Part shown: piece by piece, positions 1-11,239 of the stretch | Layout: each line of letters starts with the position of its first letter | Numbering within the stretch: the stretch's first letter is position 1 | Assembly: GCA_016124975.1 (NCBI GenBank) | Contig: WGMP01000038.1 | Span: forward strand, 1-32,674 | Source: Phycisphaera sp. | Lineage (GTDB): Bacteria > Planctomycetota > Phycisphaerae > Phycisphaerales > SM1A02 | Direction of reading: 5' to 3' | Length of the DNA stretch: 32,674 nt | Translations under genes and position numbers: made by a program | Notes under the pieces: generated by a model | Databases searched by the model: none | Seen by the model: only the letters and a program-made list of their open reading frames with translations | Told to the model about the DNA's origin: nothing

Positions 1-804
1 CATCTCGGCGAGTCCCGTTCTCTGTTCTCTGTGCCTCCGCGCCTCCGTGAGAGACCACGAGACCGCCAGCCGCACGCGGCACGGCGCGCGGCGGGAGCGG
101 ACGGTGTCGAAACCCACACGAAAGCCTGAAGCCCCCAAAAACAGAGCCCCCTGCGGAGGTGGGATCCGCAGGGGGCGGGGGGCGGAGCCTTCGCGTGGGT
201 GGCTCCGCCGCGTGGGCATGAAAGGAGAGGTCGACCGGCCGGAGTTGGTTACTCGCTCGCCGCGTGAGGCCGCGGGGACCGAGGATTGGGCTCTGCGAAC
301 TCCGTGCGCGCCCAAACGGTGCAAGAAGGATCCATCCACTCGCCAACCTTCTCGAAACCTGGCGCGGCGCAGAGGCCTCTCGGCTGTCCACGCCGCCCAA
401 CGGCGTCGATCGAACTCTCTTCAAACTGCGGCGGGTGTGTCGGAGCTGACTGTCCTCAGCATCACCCGCTCGCGGCCGCGCACCTGATGTCGGCTTCCGT
501 TCCTCACGGCGCATGGCGGGAGGTCAAGGCCCTGAGGCCGGCCGTCCGCCGTGCGTGTTCTGCCACCTCCTGTGGCGTGCGCGTCCGCGATGCGACGCTC
601 GATGCGTCGCCAACTGTCTCCATGCCCACACGGTTGGTGTGCAGGACGCCAGTGTGGGTGGCCATCCTGCGGAAACTCGAGAACGAAACTCAGCTCAGGT
701 GCGCACGGCGCCTTGCGGGGCCGCGTGCTTCGCCGTCGGTCGACGCGGCGCCTTGGCGACGGCGTCGCGGCCTGCGTCGCGGCGACCGCCGCGCGCGCAT
801 GGCA
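1..804. other. gene-free region downstream of nrdJ
   Basis: I find no convincing coding region here. The open frames that cross it on the plus strand are antisense to nrdJ or are Arg-rich translations of GC-rich DNA without a recognisable domain. The only clear structure is the minus-strand hairpin and T-run at 132-176. The first 50 bases contain CT-rich text (CTCTGTGCCTCCGCGCCTCC) that resembles dispersed intergenic repeats, but a single copy proves nothing. The rest (178-804) holds nothing I can name; it could be a long 3' UTR of nrdJ or the remains of a lost gene. Confidence 0.5.
132..176 (-). terminator. Rho-independent terminator, minus strand
   Basis: Positions 146-157 and 165-176 form a perfect GC-rich 12-bp stem around a 7-nt loop. 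Read on the minus strand, the stem is followed by TCTGTTTTTGGGGG, a short T-run. This is the expected shape of an intrinsic terminator for leftward transcription. The nearest upstream gene on that strand is nrdJ, which stops about 630 bases earlier, so the assignment to nrdJ is inferred. Confidence 0.6.
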
Positions 805-4569
<3,765 letters not shown>

Positions 4570-4594
4570 TGTCTGTGCTTCCTGCGCGATCGCG

Positions 4595-4683
4595 GGTCGG
4601 AGTGAGGATCGGGGTGAGAGCCGGAGTGAGGGTCGAGAAAGAGTCGAGAGAGAGTCGGGGAGAGAATCGGGGAGAGAATCGAT
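4595..4683 (-). repeat. Degenerate purine/pyrimidine tandem repeat in the nrdJ leader
   Basis: The plus strand is almost pure purine here, built from degenerate units such as GGTCGGAGTGAG, GAGTCGAGAGA and two adjacent exact 12-bp copies of CGGGGAGAGAAT (4656-4679). On the nrdJ transcript this becomes a CU-rich 5' leader ending about 25 nt before the start codon. It lies between dcd and nrdJ. Function unknown: it could be unstructured mRNA leader, a protein-binding tract or simple slippage. Confidence 0.6.
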
Positions 4684-4775
4684 GTGTTCTCAGGGAGCGA
4701 GGTGCATACGGCCGTCCGCGAGGCGGACGCCATCGCGCGGTCCCCCGCGCGACGCGCGAAGGACCGGGCGGAACT

Positions 4776-5438
4776 TCATTGACTTTGCAAGTTGCGCGAA
4801 TCGTTGCGCGCGACCAGGCGATCGTCTGCGAGCGAATCGCCTTCGGGAGATGAGAGGCCGTCGACCATCGGGAGCGTGAGCCCCGCCTGGTCCTGGTACT
4901 TGCCGCCCTTGTCCGCATAGCTGACGGCGCAGACGCGGTCGGCCTTGAGGAAGATCATCTGCGCGATGCCTTCGTTCGCGTAGATCTTCGCGGGAAGGGG
5001 CGTTGTGTTCGAGATCTCGATGGTGACCTTGCCGCGCCACTCGGGCTCGAGGGGGGTCACGTTCACGATGATTCCGCAGCGCGCATAGGTCGACTTACCG
5101 ACGCAGATCGCGAGCACGTCGCGCGGGATGCTGATGGTCTCGACCGTTTCCGCGAGCGCGAAGGAGTTCGGAGGAATGATGATGTGGTCGCGGCCGGTCT
5201 CGGCCGTGTCGATCGTGACGAACAGGTCGTTCGTGAAGTTCTTCGGGTCGACCACGGCGGTGCCGCCCAGAACGAGGTTGCGGGTCGCGTTGGTGAAGAT
5301 CTTGAACCGCGTCCCCACGCGCACGTCGTAGCCATAGCTCGACACCCCGTAGCTCACGATGCCACGGCGCTTCTCGTTTCCTGCGAAGGGCTCGATGGAG
5401 ACGAGCTCGCGGATCTGGGTGTCGCTTAGAACTGCCAT
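4776..5438 (-). CDS. dcd: dCTP deaminase
   Basis: Deaminates dCTP to dUTP, the precursor of dTMP, in the cytoplasm. The 220-aa protein shows the trimeric dUTPase-like fold signatures: [10 protein letters not shown] near residue 33, [10 protein letters not shown] in the middle, and [14 protein letters not shown], which carries the catalytic glutamate. The family is usually about 190 aa; this copy has a C-terminal extension of about 25 polar residues after GGKYQDQ. The ATG at 5438 is preceded by GGTGA at 6-nt spacing, and the N-terminus [12 protein letters not shown] matches the family start. It is upstream of nrdJ on the same strand. I cannot tell from sequence alone whether it is a plain deaminase or the bifunctional dCTP deaminase/dUTPase form. 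Confidence 0.94.
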   Translation of the reverse strand: MAVLSDTQIRELVSIEPFAGNEKRRGIVSYGVSSYGYDVRVGTRFKIFTNATRNLVLGGTAVVDPKNFTNDLFVTIDTAETGRDHIIIPPNSFALAETVETISIPRDVLAICVGKSTYARCGIIVNVTPLEPEWRGKVTIEISNTTPLPAKIYANEGIAQMIFLKADRVCAVSYADKGGKYQDQAGLTLPMVDGLSSPEGDSLADDRLVARNDSRNLQSQ

Positions 5439-5656
5439 CTCGAATCACCGATCGCCGACCCCACCGGTCGACTCGGTCCGCTTGGGTGCGCAGCCTGCGC
5501 GCCAAGCGGTGGTTTCATGTCGGATCCGCGTCCTGCGGCGTCCGATGTGAACTCTCGTGTGCGGCGTGTTCGCCGATTCGCCGTCGTGGTTCTTCCTGTC
5601 GTGCTTCTTGCTGTCGTCTTCTCCGTCGTGTTTCCGTCGCTCGGCCTGTCACTCGT

Positions 5657-5690
5657 GCCTTCGTTCTTGCCTTCGTTCTTGCCTTCGTTC
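5657..5690. repeat. 12-bp tandem repeat, 2.8 copies
   Basis: GCCTTCGTTCTT is repeated at 5657-5668 and 5669-5680 and partly at 5681-5690. It sits in pyrimidine-rich DNA in the divergent dcd/helicase interval. No function is apparent. Confidence 0.75.
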
Positions 5691-5971
5691 GCCCCGTCGC
5701 CTTTGCGCCGTCACGAAGCGGCGGCGCCGAAGTTGGCCTGCTGCACTTGCCTTCGCGCATCACCCCGCCGAACTGGCGTCTTCGCTCCGCCACGGCCTGG
5801 CGGAAGGTCGGTGCGACCCTTCCAGACCCGCTGCAGGTCGACGAAACGACCGCAACCGGCTGAAGACTGCCCGACTGCACACTGAAGAACCACCAATTCG
5901 GGTGCGATGTGCCCCTGCCATCTCGTCGGAAGGTCCGAGTACCTCGCTCAGGCCACCGCAGGCGAGATACT

Positions 5972-5989
5972 ACCCCAACATATTGGGGT
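5972..5989. promoter_or_regulatory. Palindromic candidate operator upstream of the helicase
   Basis: ACCCCAACATATTGGGGT is a perfect dyad with 7-bp arms (5972-5978 and 5983-5989) around CATA. A further half-site-like ACCCCAACCCAT follows near 6003. It lies in the divergent interval between dcd and a DNA-repair-type helicase, so it could be a repressor site such as an SOS-type operator. The motif does not match a LexA box that I know, so the assignment is a guess. Confidence 0.3.
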
Positions 5990-6281
5990 CGCAAGAAGGA
6001 AGCACCCCAACCCATCGTTCTTTTCGACTTTTTTCAGGTTCTGTCCAGAACCGCGTGTCCTTGCTCCAAGTGCCGCTCCTGGCGCTCCGCGAGACACCTC
6101 TCCCCGCGTGGAGGACACTACCACCGCCGAGCAAGCGACAGCACCGCGGGCGATGGAGGTGGAGAACCTGTTTCGAAGGCGTGGCGACGGGTTCGCCACC
6201 AAACAGGGCCCAAACGCGGCGTTACCATCGTCGCCTTTCCGCCCCGCGCGTCGCGCGGTACCCGATCCCCTGGGACTCTCC

Positions 6282-8567
6282 GTGCACCTCGATGCGACAG
6301 ATGACCGAAGCGACGACTCGTTCGAGGCGCTGTTCGCAGGCCTGACGCCTGCGCAGCGCGAGGCGGCTTCGCACGGCGAGGGTGCCGCGCTGGTCCTCGC
6401 GGGCCCGGGTTCGGGGAAGACCCGCGTCATCACGCGGCGCATCGCGGCACTCGTCGCGCGCGGCGTGCCTCCGTGGAAGATCCTCGCGCTCACCTTCACG
6501 AACAAGGCCGCGGGCGAGATGCGCGAGCGCGTGGCGCAGCTCGTCGCGCGCGAGGACGGCTCGCGCACGGGCCTCGTGGTCTCGACCTTCCATTCGCACT
6601 GCGCCGCGATCCTGCGCCGCTTCGGCGACCGCTGCGGGCTGCAGGCTGGGTTCTCGATCTACGACTCGGGCGACCAGAAGGACGCGATCAAGACGGCGAT
6701 CGAGGAAGCGGGGCTCTCGGGCACGCAGTGGACGCCCGCGAGCGTGCTCGCCGAGATCTCCGACGCGAAGAACCGCCTGCTCGACGCGAAGGCATATCTC
6801 GCGGAGGCGAACGACTTCTGGACGCGCTCGGTGGCGAAGGCCTATGCGGCGTACGAAGCCGTGCTGACGCGCTCGAACGCAGTCGACTTCGATGATCTGC
6901 TTCTGAAGGTGGCGCTCCTCCTCAGGAGCGACGCCGAGGTGCTCGAGGCGCTGCAGGCGCGCCACCAGTGGGTGCTCGTCGACGAGTACCAGGACACGAA
7001 CCATGCGCAGTTCGTGATCGCTGCGGCGCTCGCGGCGAAGTCGCGCAACATCTTCGTCGTCGGCGACCCCGACCAGTCGATCTACGGCTGGCGCGGCGCC
7101 GACATCTCGAACATCCTCGAGTTCGACGAGCACTTCCCGGGCGCGAAGGTGATTCCGCTCGGCGAGAACTTCCGCTCGACCGCGCACATCGTGGCAGCGG
7201 CGGCGGGGCTGATCTCGCACAACCGCCGCCGCAAGCACAAGGAGCTCTCCACCGCGCTCGGCGACGGGCTTCCCGTCCGGATCCTCAAGGTGCACGACGA
7301 GCACGAGGAGGCGGACAAGGTCGTCGAGTTCCTCGAGGAGCGTGCGCGCACGGGCGTCCCGTGGCGCTCGATGGCCGTCCTCTACCGCATGAACGCGCTC
7401 TCGCGCGTGGTCGAGGACGCGCTGCGGCGTCGGATGGTCCCGTCGACCGTCGTGCGCGGCACGGCGTTCTACGACCGCAAGGAAATCAAGGACGCGCTCG
7501 CCTACCTGCGCGTCTGCGCCAATCCGCGCGACGAGGTCTCGCTCAAGCGGATCGTGAATGTGCCCACCCGCGGGATCGGCGATGTCACCGTGCGCAAGGT
7601 CGAGGCCTATGCGGTTGCGAACGGACTGCCGCTCATCGCGGCGTTCGCGCAGGCATCGGGCGCGGGCATCGTCTCGGGCAAGGCCGCGAAGTCGGTCGAC
7701 GCGTTCGTCGCCATGATCCGCGACTTCGCGCGGTCGCTCGACGAGCGCGTGCCTGGCGACCTCTCGAGCTTCGTGAGCGAGGTGCTCGAGACAAGCGGCC
7801 TCGACAGGCTCGACGACCACTCGACCGTCGACGAGCGCGAGCGCGTGGCCAACCTCGAGGAGCTTGTGTCGGCTGCGGCCGACTACCGCCTGCCCGATGA
7901 CGACCCGTCCGAGGCGGATCTTGCGGGCGTGCCCGACGACGAGCGGCCGCTGCCCGCGCTCTCCGCGCAGCCGACCCTCGGCGAGGCGCTGCGGCTCTGG
8001 CTCGAGAGCGTGTCGCTCGTCGCCGACGCAGACGCGGTCGACCCCGAGCAGGGGAGCGTGACGCTGATGACGCTGCACGCGGCGAAGGGCCTCGAGTTCG
8101 ACACGGTCGCCGTGATCGGCGTCGAGAACGGCCTTCTCCCGCACAGCCGCGCGAGCGCCGAGGAGGACGGACTCGAGGAGGAGCGGCGCCTCCTCTTCGT
8201 GGGCATGACGCGCGCCGAGCGCGCGCTGATGGTCTCGAGCGCGGCCGTGCGCACGGTGCGCGGCGTGCGCCAGGCGTCGATCGAGAGCGAGTTCCTGCGC
8301 GAGATCCCAGCGCGGCATGCCGAAAGAACCGACCTCACCGAGCGCGCGGGCGGCGCGCACATCGAATACGACGACCCCGATGCGTTCGATTCCGTCGACG
8401 CGGGCGAGCTCTTCCCGATCGGCTCGATGGTGCGCCACCCGATCTTCGGCGTCGGCAAGGTCGAGTACCTCGCGCGCGGCTTCGGCGGCACGCGCGCCCG
8501 CATCGCGTTCCGCTCGGTCGGGCTCAAGACGCTGATCGTCGAGCACGCGAAGCTGAGCCGCGCGTGA
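6282..8567 (+). CDS. UvrD/PcrA/Rep-type superfamily 1 ATP-dependent DNA helicase
   Basis: A 3'-5' DNA helicase acting in repair and in removal of replication blocks. All SF1A motifs are visible in order: Q-motif LTPAQREAA, Walker A AGPGSGKTR, motif Ia LTFTNKAAGEM, motif II VLVDEYQDTN, motif III VVGDPDQSIYGWRGA, motif IV ENFRST, motif V TLMTLHAAKGLEFD and motif VI RRLLFVGMTRAERAL. The C-terminus (HPIFGVGKVEYLARGFGG) is the Tudor-like tail typical of PcrA/UvrD. I chose the GTG at 6282 (761 aa) because third-base G/C bias begins near there. An in-frame ATG at 6153 (804 aa) is the main alternative, and neither has a clear Shine-Dalgarno. The stop codon TGA lies inside a repeat module. Confidence 0.93.
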   Translation: MHLDATDDRSDDSFEALFAGLTPAQREAASHGEGAALVLAGPGSGKTRVITRRIAALVARGVPPWKILALTFTNKAAGEMRERVAQLVAREDGSRTGLVVSTFHSHCAAILRRFGDRCGLQAGFSIYDSGDQKDAIKTAIEEAGLSGTQWTPASVLAEISDAKNRLLDAKAYLAEANDFWTRSVAKAYAAYEAVLTRSNAVDFDDLLLKVALLLRSDAEVLEALQARHQWVLVDEYQDTNHAQFVIAAALAAKSRNIFVVGDPDQSIYGWRGADISNILEFDEHFPGAKVIPLGENFRSTAHIVAAAAGLISHNRRRKHKELSTALGDGLPVRILKVHDEHEEADKVVEFLEERARTGVPWRSMAVLYRMNALSRVVEDALRRRMVPSTVVRGTAFYDRKEIKDALAYLRVCANPRDEVSLKRIVNVPTRGIGDVTVRKVEAYAVANGLPLIAAFAQASGAGIVSGKAAKSVDAFVAMIRDFARSLDERVPGDLSSFVSEVLETSGLDRLDDHSTVDERERVANLEELVSAAADYRLPDDDPSEADLAGVPDDERPLPALSAQPTLGEALRLWLESVSLVADADAVDPEQGSVTLMTLHAAKGLEFDTVAVIGVENGLLPHSRASAEEDGLEEERRLLFVGMTRAERALMVSSAAVRTVRGVRQASIESEFLREIPARHAERTDLTERAGGAHIEYDDPDAFDSVDAGELFPIGSMVRHPIFGVGKVEYLARGFGGTRARIAFRSVGLKTLIVEHAKLSRA

Positions 8568-8644
8568 TTTGAGCGGTCGCCTCGTAGTTTGAGCGGTCGC
8601 CTCGTAGTTTGAGCGGTCGCCGCTGCGGCGGCTTCCTCTGGCGT
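8563..8644 (+). repeat. Gene-end hairpin module at the helicase stop, first arm triplicated
   Basis: The module starts CGTGATTTGAGCGGTCGC and its TGA (8565-8567) is the helicase stop codon. The 20-bp unit TTTGAGCGGTCGCCTCGTAG is repeated exactly at 8568-8587 and 8588-8607. A third copy at 8608 then runs on into CGCTGCGGCGGCTTCC and TCTGGCGT. The part 8609-8644 is the inverted partner of 9014-9049 (34 of 36 positions complementary). GCCGC/GCGGC inside it can form a short hairpin. Confidence 0.85.
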
Positions 8645-8681
8645 GGATGACACGCGTCGGAGTCGACGGCTGACATCACCC

Positions 8682-8980
8682 GTTCCGCGGACTGAAGTCC
8701 ACGGGCCCCCTTGATTGTCGTGTCGCACGATTCAGATCGCCGGAGTCCCCAGCGACGGGTGCCCGGGGACGAAGTCCCCGGAACGCAAACCGTCGGAGTC
8801 GAAGGCTGACACCACCCGTTCCGCGGACTGAAGTCCACGGGCACCCCTGGTTGTCGTGTCGCACGATTCAGATCGTCGGAGTCCCCAAGCCAGGTGTGCC
8901 CGCATGCTTCAGCATGCGGAACGCAGATCGCCGGAGTCGACGGCTGACATCATCCGTTCCGCGGACTGAAGTCCACGGGC
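8682..8980. repeat. Tandem array of five hairpins with fixed caps and different stems
   Basis: Three copies of one hairpin (type A: 8682-8706, 8818-8842, 8956-8980; spacing 136 and 138 bp) alternate with two others in opposite orientation (B 8759-8785, C 8896-8923). In a common orientation all begin GTGCCCG and end CGGAACG. The stems between differ: TGGACT/AGTCCG in A, GGGAC/GTCCC in B, CATGCT/AGCATG in C. Each remains self-complementary. The spacers are conserved too, for example GTCGTGTCGCACGATTCAGA and GTCGGAGTCGAAGGCTGACA with few changes. No open frame spans the array. Confidence 0.85.
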
Positions 8981-9013
8981 ACCCCGAATCGCCGACTCCG
9001 CCAATCCTGATCT

Positions 9014-9054
9014 ACGCCAAAGGGAGCCGCCGCAGCGGCGACCGCTCAATCACG
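9014..9054 (-). repeat. Gene-end hairpin module at the prolyl oligopeptidase stop
   Basis: Read on the minus strand it is CGTGATTGAGCGGTCGCC, then GCTGCGGCGGCTCCC and TTTGGCGT. The gene's TGA stop (9046-9048) is the TGA inside GATTGAGCGG. It is the inverted partner of 8609-8644. Confidence 0.85.
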
Positions 9055-11172
9055 CCCGCAGACGCCCGTCTGCCACATGATGAACGACCACTGGTCGACC
9101 TCGTCGCGGATCCGCAGCGCGAGCGGCTTGCCCTGGCCGTGTCCTGCGTCGCGGTCGACCCACAGAAGGATCGGGTCCTGCGCGTGGTCGTTCGTGGCCT
9201 TCGCCTGCATGCGCGCCACGAACTTGCGTGCGTGCAGCGGGTGCACGCGCGAGTCGTTCTCGCCTGCGGTCACGAGCAGCGCGGGGTACCTCGTTCCCTC
9301 GCGGATGTTGTGGTAAGGCGAATACGCAAAGAGCGTCTCGAACTGCGTCTTGTCCTCGGCCGAGCCATACTCAGGCACCCAGTAGCGCGCGATGAGGAAG
9401 TCCTGGTAGCGCAGCATGTCGAGGAGTGGAACGCCGACGATCGCAGCTGCGAAGAGGTCGGGACGCTGCGTCGCGGCGACGCCTGTCAGGAGCCCGCCGT
9501 TCGAGCCGCCCTCGATCGCGAGGCGCGCGGGGCTCGTGTACTTGTTCGCGATGAGCCACTCGGCGCAGGCGTAGAAGTCGTCGAAGACATTCTGCTTGTT
9601 CCCCTGCATGCCCGCGCGGTGCCAGGCCTCGCCATACTCGCCGCCGCCGCGGAGGTTGGCGACGACATAGACGCCGCCCCGCTCAAGCCACGGCACAAGC
9701 GTCGGGTTGAACGCGGGCGTGAGCGACACATTGAAGCCGCCATAGCCATAGAGAAGCGTCGGGTTGTCGCCGTTGAACGGCATGTCCTTGCGGCGCACGA
9801 TGAACATCGGCACCTCGGTGCCGTCCTTCGAGGTCGCACGCCGCTGCTCGACCGTGTAGCCCGAGAGGTCGCTCGGGATCTCGGTCCTCGCCCACACCTT
9901 GAGGTCGGCCGCCGCGAGGTCCTTCTTCGCGAGATCGGTCGCGTAGATCGTGCGCGGCGCGTCATAGCTCGTGTAGGTGACGAACGCCTCGGTGCGGTTC
10001 CAGTCGGTCGACACGGCCGCTGTGCCGAGGCCCGGCAGCGGGATCGCGCCGATGCGCGTGCCGTCGTGACGCACGATCTCGAACTGCGTGCAGACATCCT
10101 TCGACCAAGTGAGGACAAGCGCGTCCTTCATGCGCGAGACGCCCTCGAGCACCATGTCTGGTCGCTCAGCCACCACCGTCTTCCACTGTTCGCGCGCAGG
10201 CTTTGCGAGATCGACCGCGACGATCGAGCCCTTCGGCGAGCCGAAGGTGGTCGACATGTAGAGCGTGCCGTCGATCACATCGATCGGCTCGAAGCGTCCG
10301 TCGAGGCCTTCCGCGATCATCGTGCGCTCGATCTCCCCCTTCTCGAGCCACGGCCCCATCGGCGCAACCCAGAGGTCGTTCTTCGCCCAGCCCTTGAAGA
10401 GCGAGCCGATCAGCCACTTGCCATCGGTCGAGGGGCCTGCGCCGGGGATCTCGCTCGGGTTCGTCTGCCTGACGACGATCGGGTTGAGCGAAGCGTCGCG
10501 GCCGAGCACATGCTGCCGCGTCTCGCGCGAATAGGGGTCGTTCACATCGCGCAGGCCCGAGTAGAAGAAGGTCTTGCCGTCGGGCATCCACCCGCTCATG
10601 CTGACCTTGCCCAAGATCTTGTCATCGAGCCACTTGCCCGTCGCGACATCGAGGACATGGAGCTCGCTCATCTCGCTGCCCTTCTGCGAGAGGCCGAAGG
10701 CCATCAGCGTTCCCTGTTCGTTGGGCCGCCACCAGTCGAGGCTCGTGAGGCCCTTCTCGTCGAGCGCGTTCACGTCGAGGAGGACGCGCGGCTCCGCATC
10801 GAGCGTGAGGCGGAACTTCACCACCGCCTGGTTCTGCGTGCCCGAGCGCTCGGAGTAGAAGTAGCCGCCCTCGGTCATGCGCGGCGCGCCGACCGCGCCG
10901 AGCGTCATCCAGGGCTCGAGCGCCTTCGCGAGCTCCTCGCGGCACGCGACGCCTTCGAGGACGCGCCTCGTGTGGTCGTTCTGCGTGGTGGTCCACTCGG
11001 CCACCTCGGAGGACTCCTTCTCGAGCGGCTCGAGCCAGCGGAACTCGTCGACGATCTCGACCCCGTGCAGCGTGTCTGCGACGGGCACCGCCTTCGTCGG
11101 CGGGAACGGTGCGGCTGCAGCGGGCGGGTTGGACATGCAGATGGCGGCGACGAGGGCGGATTCGATGGTCAT
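9046..11172 (-). CDS. Prolyl oligopeptidase (peptidase family S9A)
   Basis: A serine peptidase that cleaves short peptides after proline. The 708-aa length is standard for the family. It has an N-terminal propeller half, preceded by the family's capping segment (VADTLHGVEIVDEFRWLEPLE), and a C-terminal alpha/beta-hydrolase half. The catalytic triad can be placed as S557 in GGSNGGLLTG, D640 in ENDSRVHP and H678 in DAGHGQGK, close to the positions in well-studied members. LLYGYGGFNVSLTPAF is a typical S9A segment. The ATG at 11172 follows CGGAG at about 6-nt spacing. The first 20 residues are mildly hydrophobic, but a signal peptide is not clear, so the location could be cytoplasmic or periplasmic. 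The stop lies inside a repeat module. Confidence 0.95.
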   Translation of the reverse strand: MTIESALVAAICMSNPPAAAAPFPPTKAVPVADTLHGVEIVDEFRWLEPLEKESSEVAEWTTTQNDHTRRVLEGVACREELAKALEPWMTLGAVGAPRMTEGGYFYSERSGTQNQAVVKFRLTLDAEPRVLLDVNALDEKGLTSLDWWRPNEQGTLMAFGLSQKGSEMSELHVLDVATGKWLDDKILGKVSMSGWMPDGKTFFYSGLRDVNDPYSRETRQHVLGRDASLNPIVVRQTNPSEIPGAGPSTDGKWLIGSLFKGWAKNDLWVAPMGPWLEKGEIERTMIAEGLDGRFEPIDVIDGTLYMSTTFGSPKGSIVAVDLAKPAREQWKTVVAERPDMVLEGVSRMKDALVLTWSKDVCTQFEIVRHDGTRIGAIPLPGLGTAAVSTDWNRTEAFVTYTSYDAPRTIYATDLAKKDLAAADLKVWARTEIPSDLSGYTVEQRRATSKDGTEVPMFIVRRKDMPFNGDNPTLLYGYGGFNVSLTPAFNPTLVPWLERGGVYVVANLRGGGEYGEAWHRAGMQGNKQNVFDDFYACAEWLIANKYTSPARLAIEGGSNGGLLTGVAATQRPDLFAAAIVGVPLLDMLRYQDFLIARYWVPEYGSAEDKTQFETLFAYSPYHNIREGTRYPALLVTAGENDSRVHPLHARKFVARMQAKATNDHAQDPILLWVDRDAGHGQGKPLALRIRDEVDQWSFIMWQTGVCGRD

Positions 11173-11239
11173 GGACGGCTCCGTTTGGAGCCGCGATGGT
11201 ATCCCCGCGCGGCGTCTCCCGCGCGCGCCGCCCCGCGCC

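Larger units (their letters stand above)
5439..6281. other. gene-free divergent region between dcd and the helicase
   Basis: About 840 bases without a credible gene. The third-codon-position G/C bias typical of this genome is absent from the open frames. The region holds a short tandem repeat (5657-5690), a palindrome (5972-5989) and T-rich stretches around 6019-6045 (TTTTCGACTTTTTTCAGG). A minus-strand open frame over 5515-6015 encodes only Arg/Thr-rich low complexity produced by the tandem repeat and is not counted as a gene. The promoters of dcd and the helicase should be here, but I cannot place them. Confidence 0.5.
8563..9054. mobile_element. Composite repeat element with inverted ends between two convergent genes
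   Basis: About 490 bp containing no gene. The ends are 36-bp inverted repeats (8609-8644 and 9014-9049), and each abuts or contains the stop codon of the adjacent convergent gene. The interior is a tandem array of hairpins with a period of about 137 bp. It looks like a non-autonomous, possibly mobilised repeat island (REP/BIME-like in general architecture). No transposase is inside, and no target duplication is clear. Calling it mobile is inference; a pair of gene-end modules that captured an expanding repeat array fits equally well. Confidence 0.5.

Noticed and set aside
1-804. tRNA or other structured RNA gene in the gene-free start
   Set aside because: No T-loop-like GGTTCGANNCC or cloverleaf could be found by eye; only the terminator hairpin is clear.
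4570-4775. Cobalamin riboswitch upstream of nrdJ
   Set aside because: The leader is a simple CU-rich repeat with no B12-box-like sequence.
5515-6015. Minus-strand 166-codon open frame
   Set aside because: RTKARTKAR-type composition comes from the 12-bp tandem repeat, with no ribosome binding site, no domain and no third-base bias.
8568-8620. CRISPR array
   Set aside because: The 20-bp repeats are adjacent with no spacers, and no cas gene is present. The 137-bp array has conserved, not unique, spacers.
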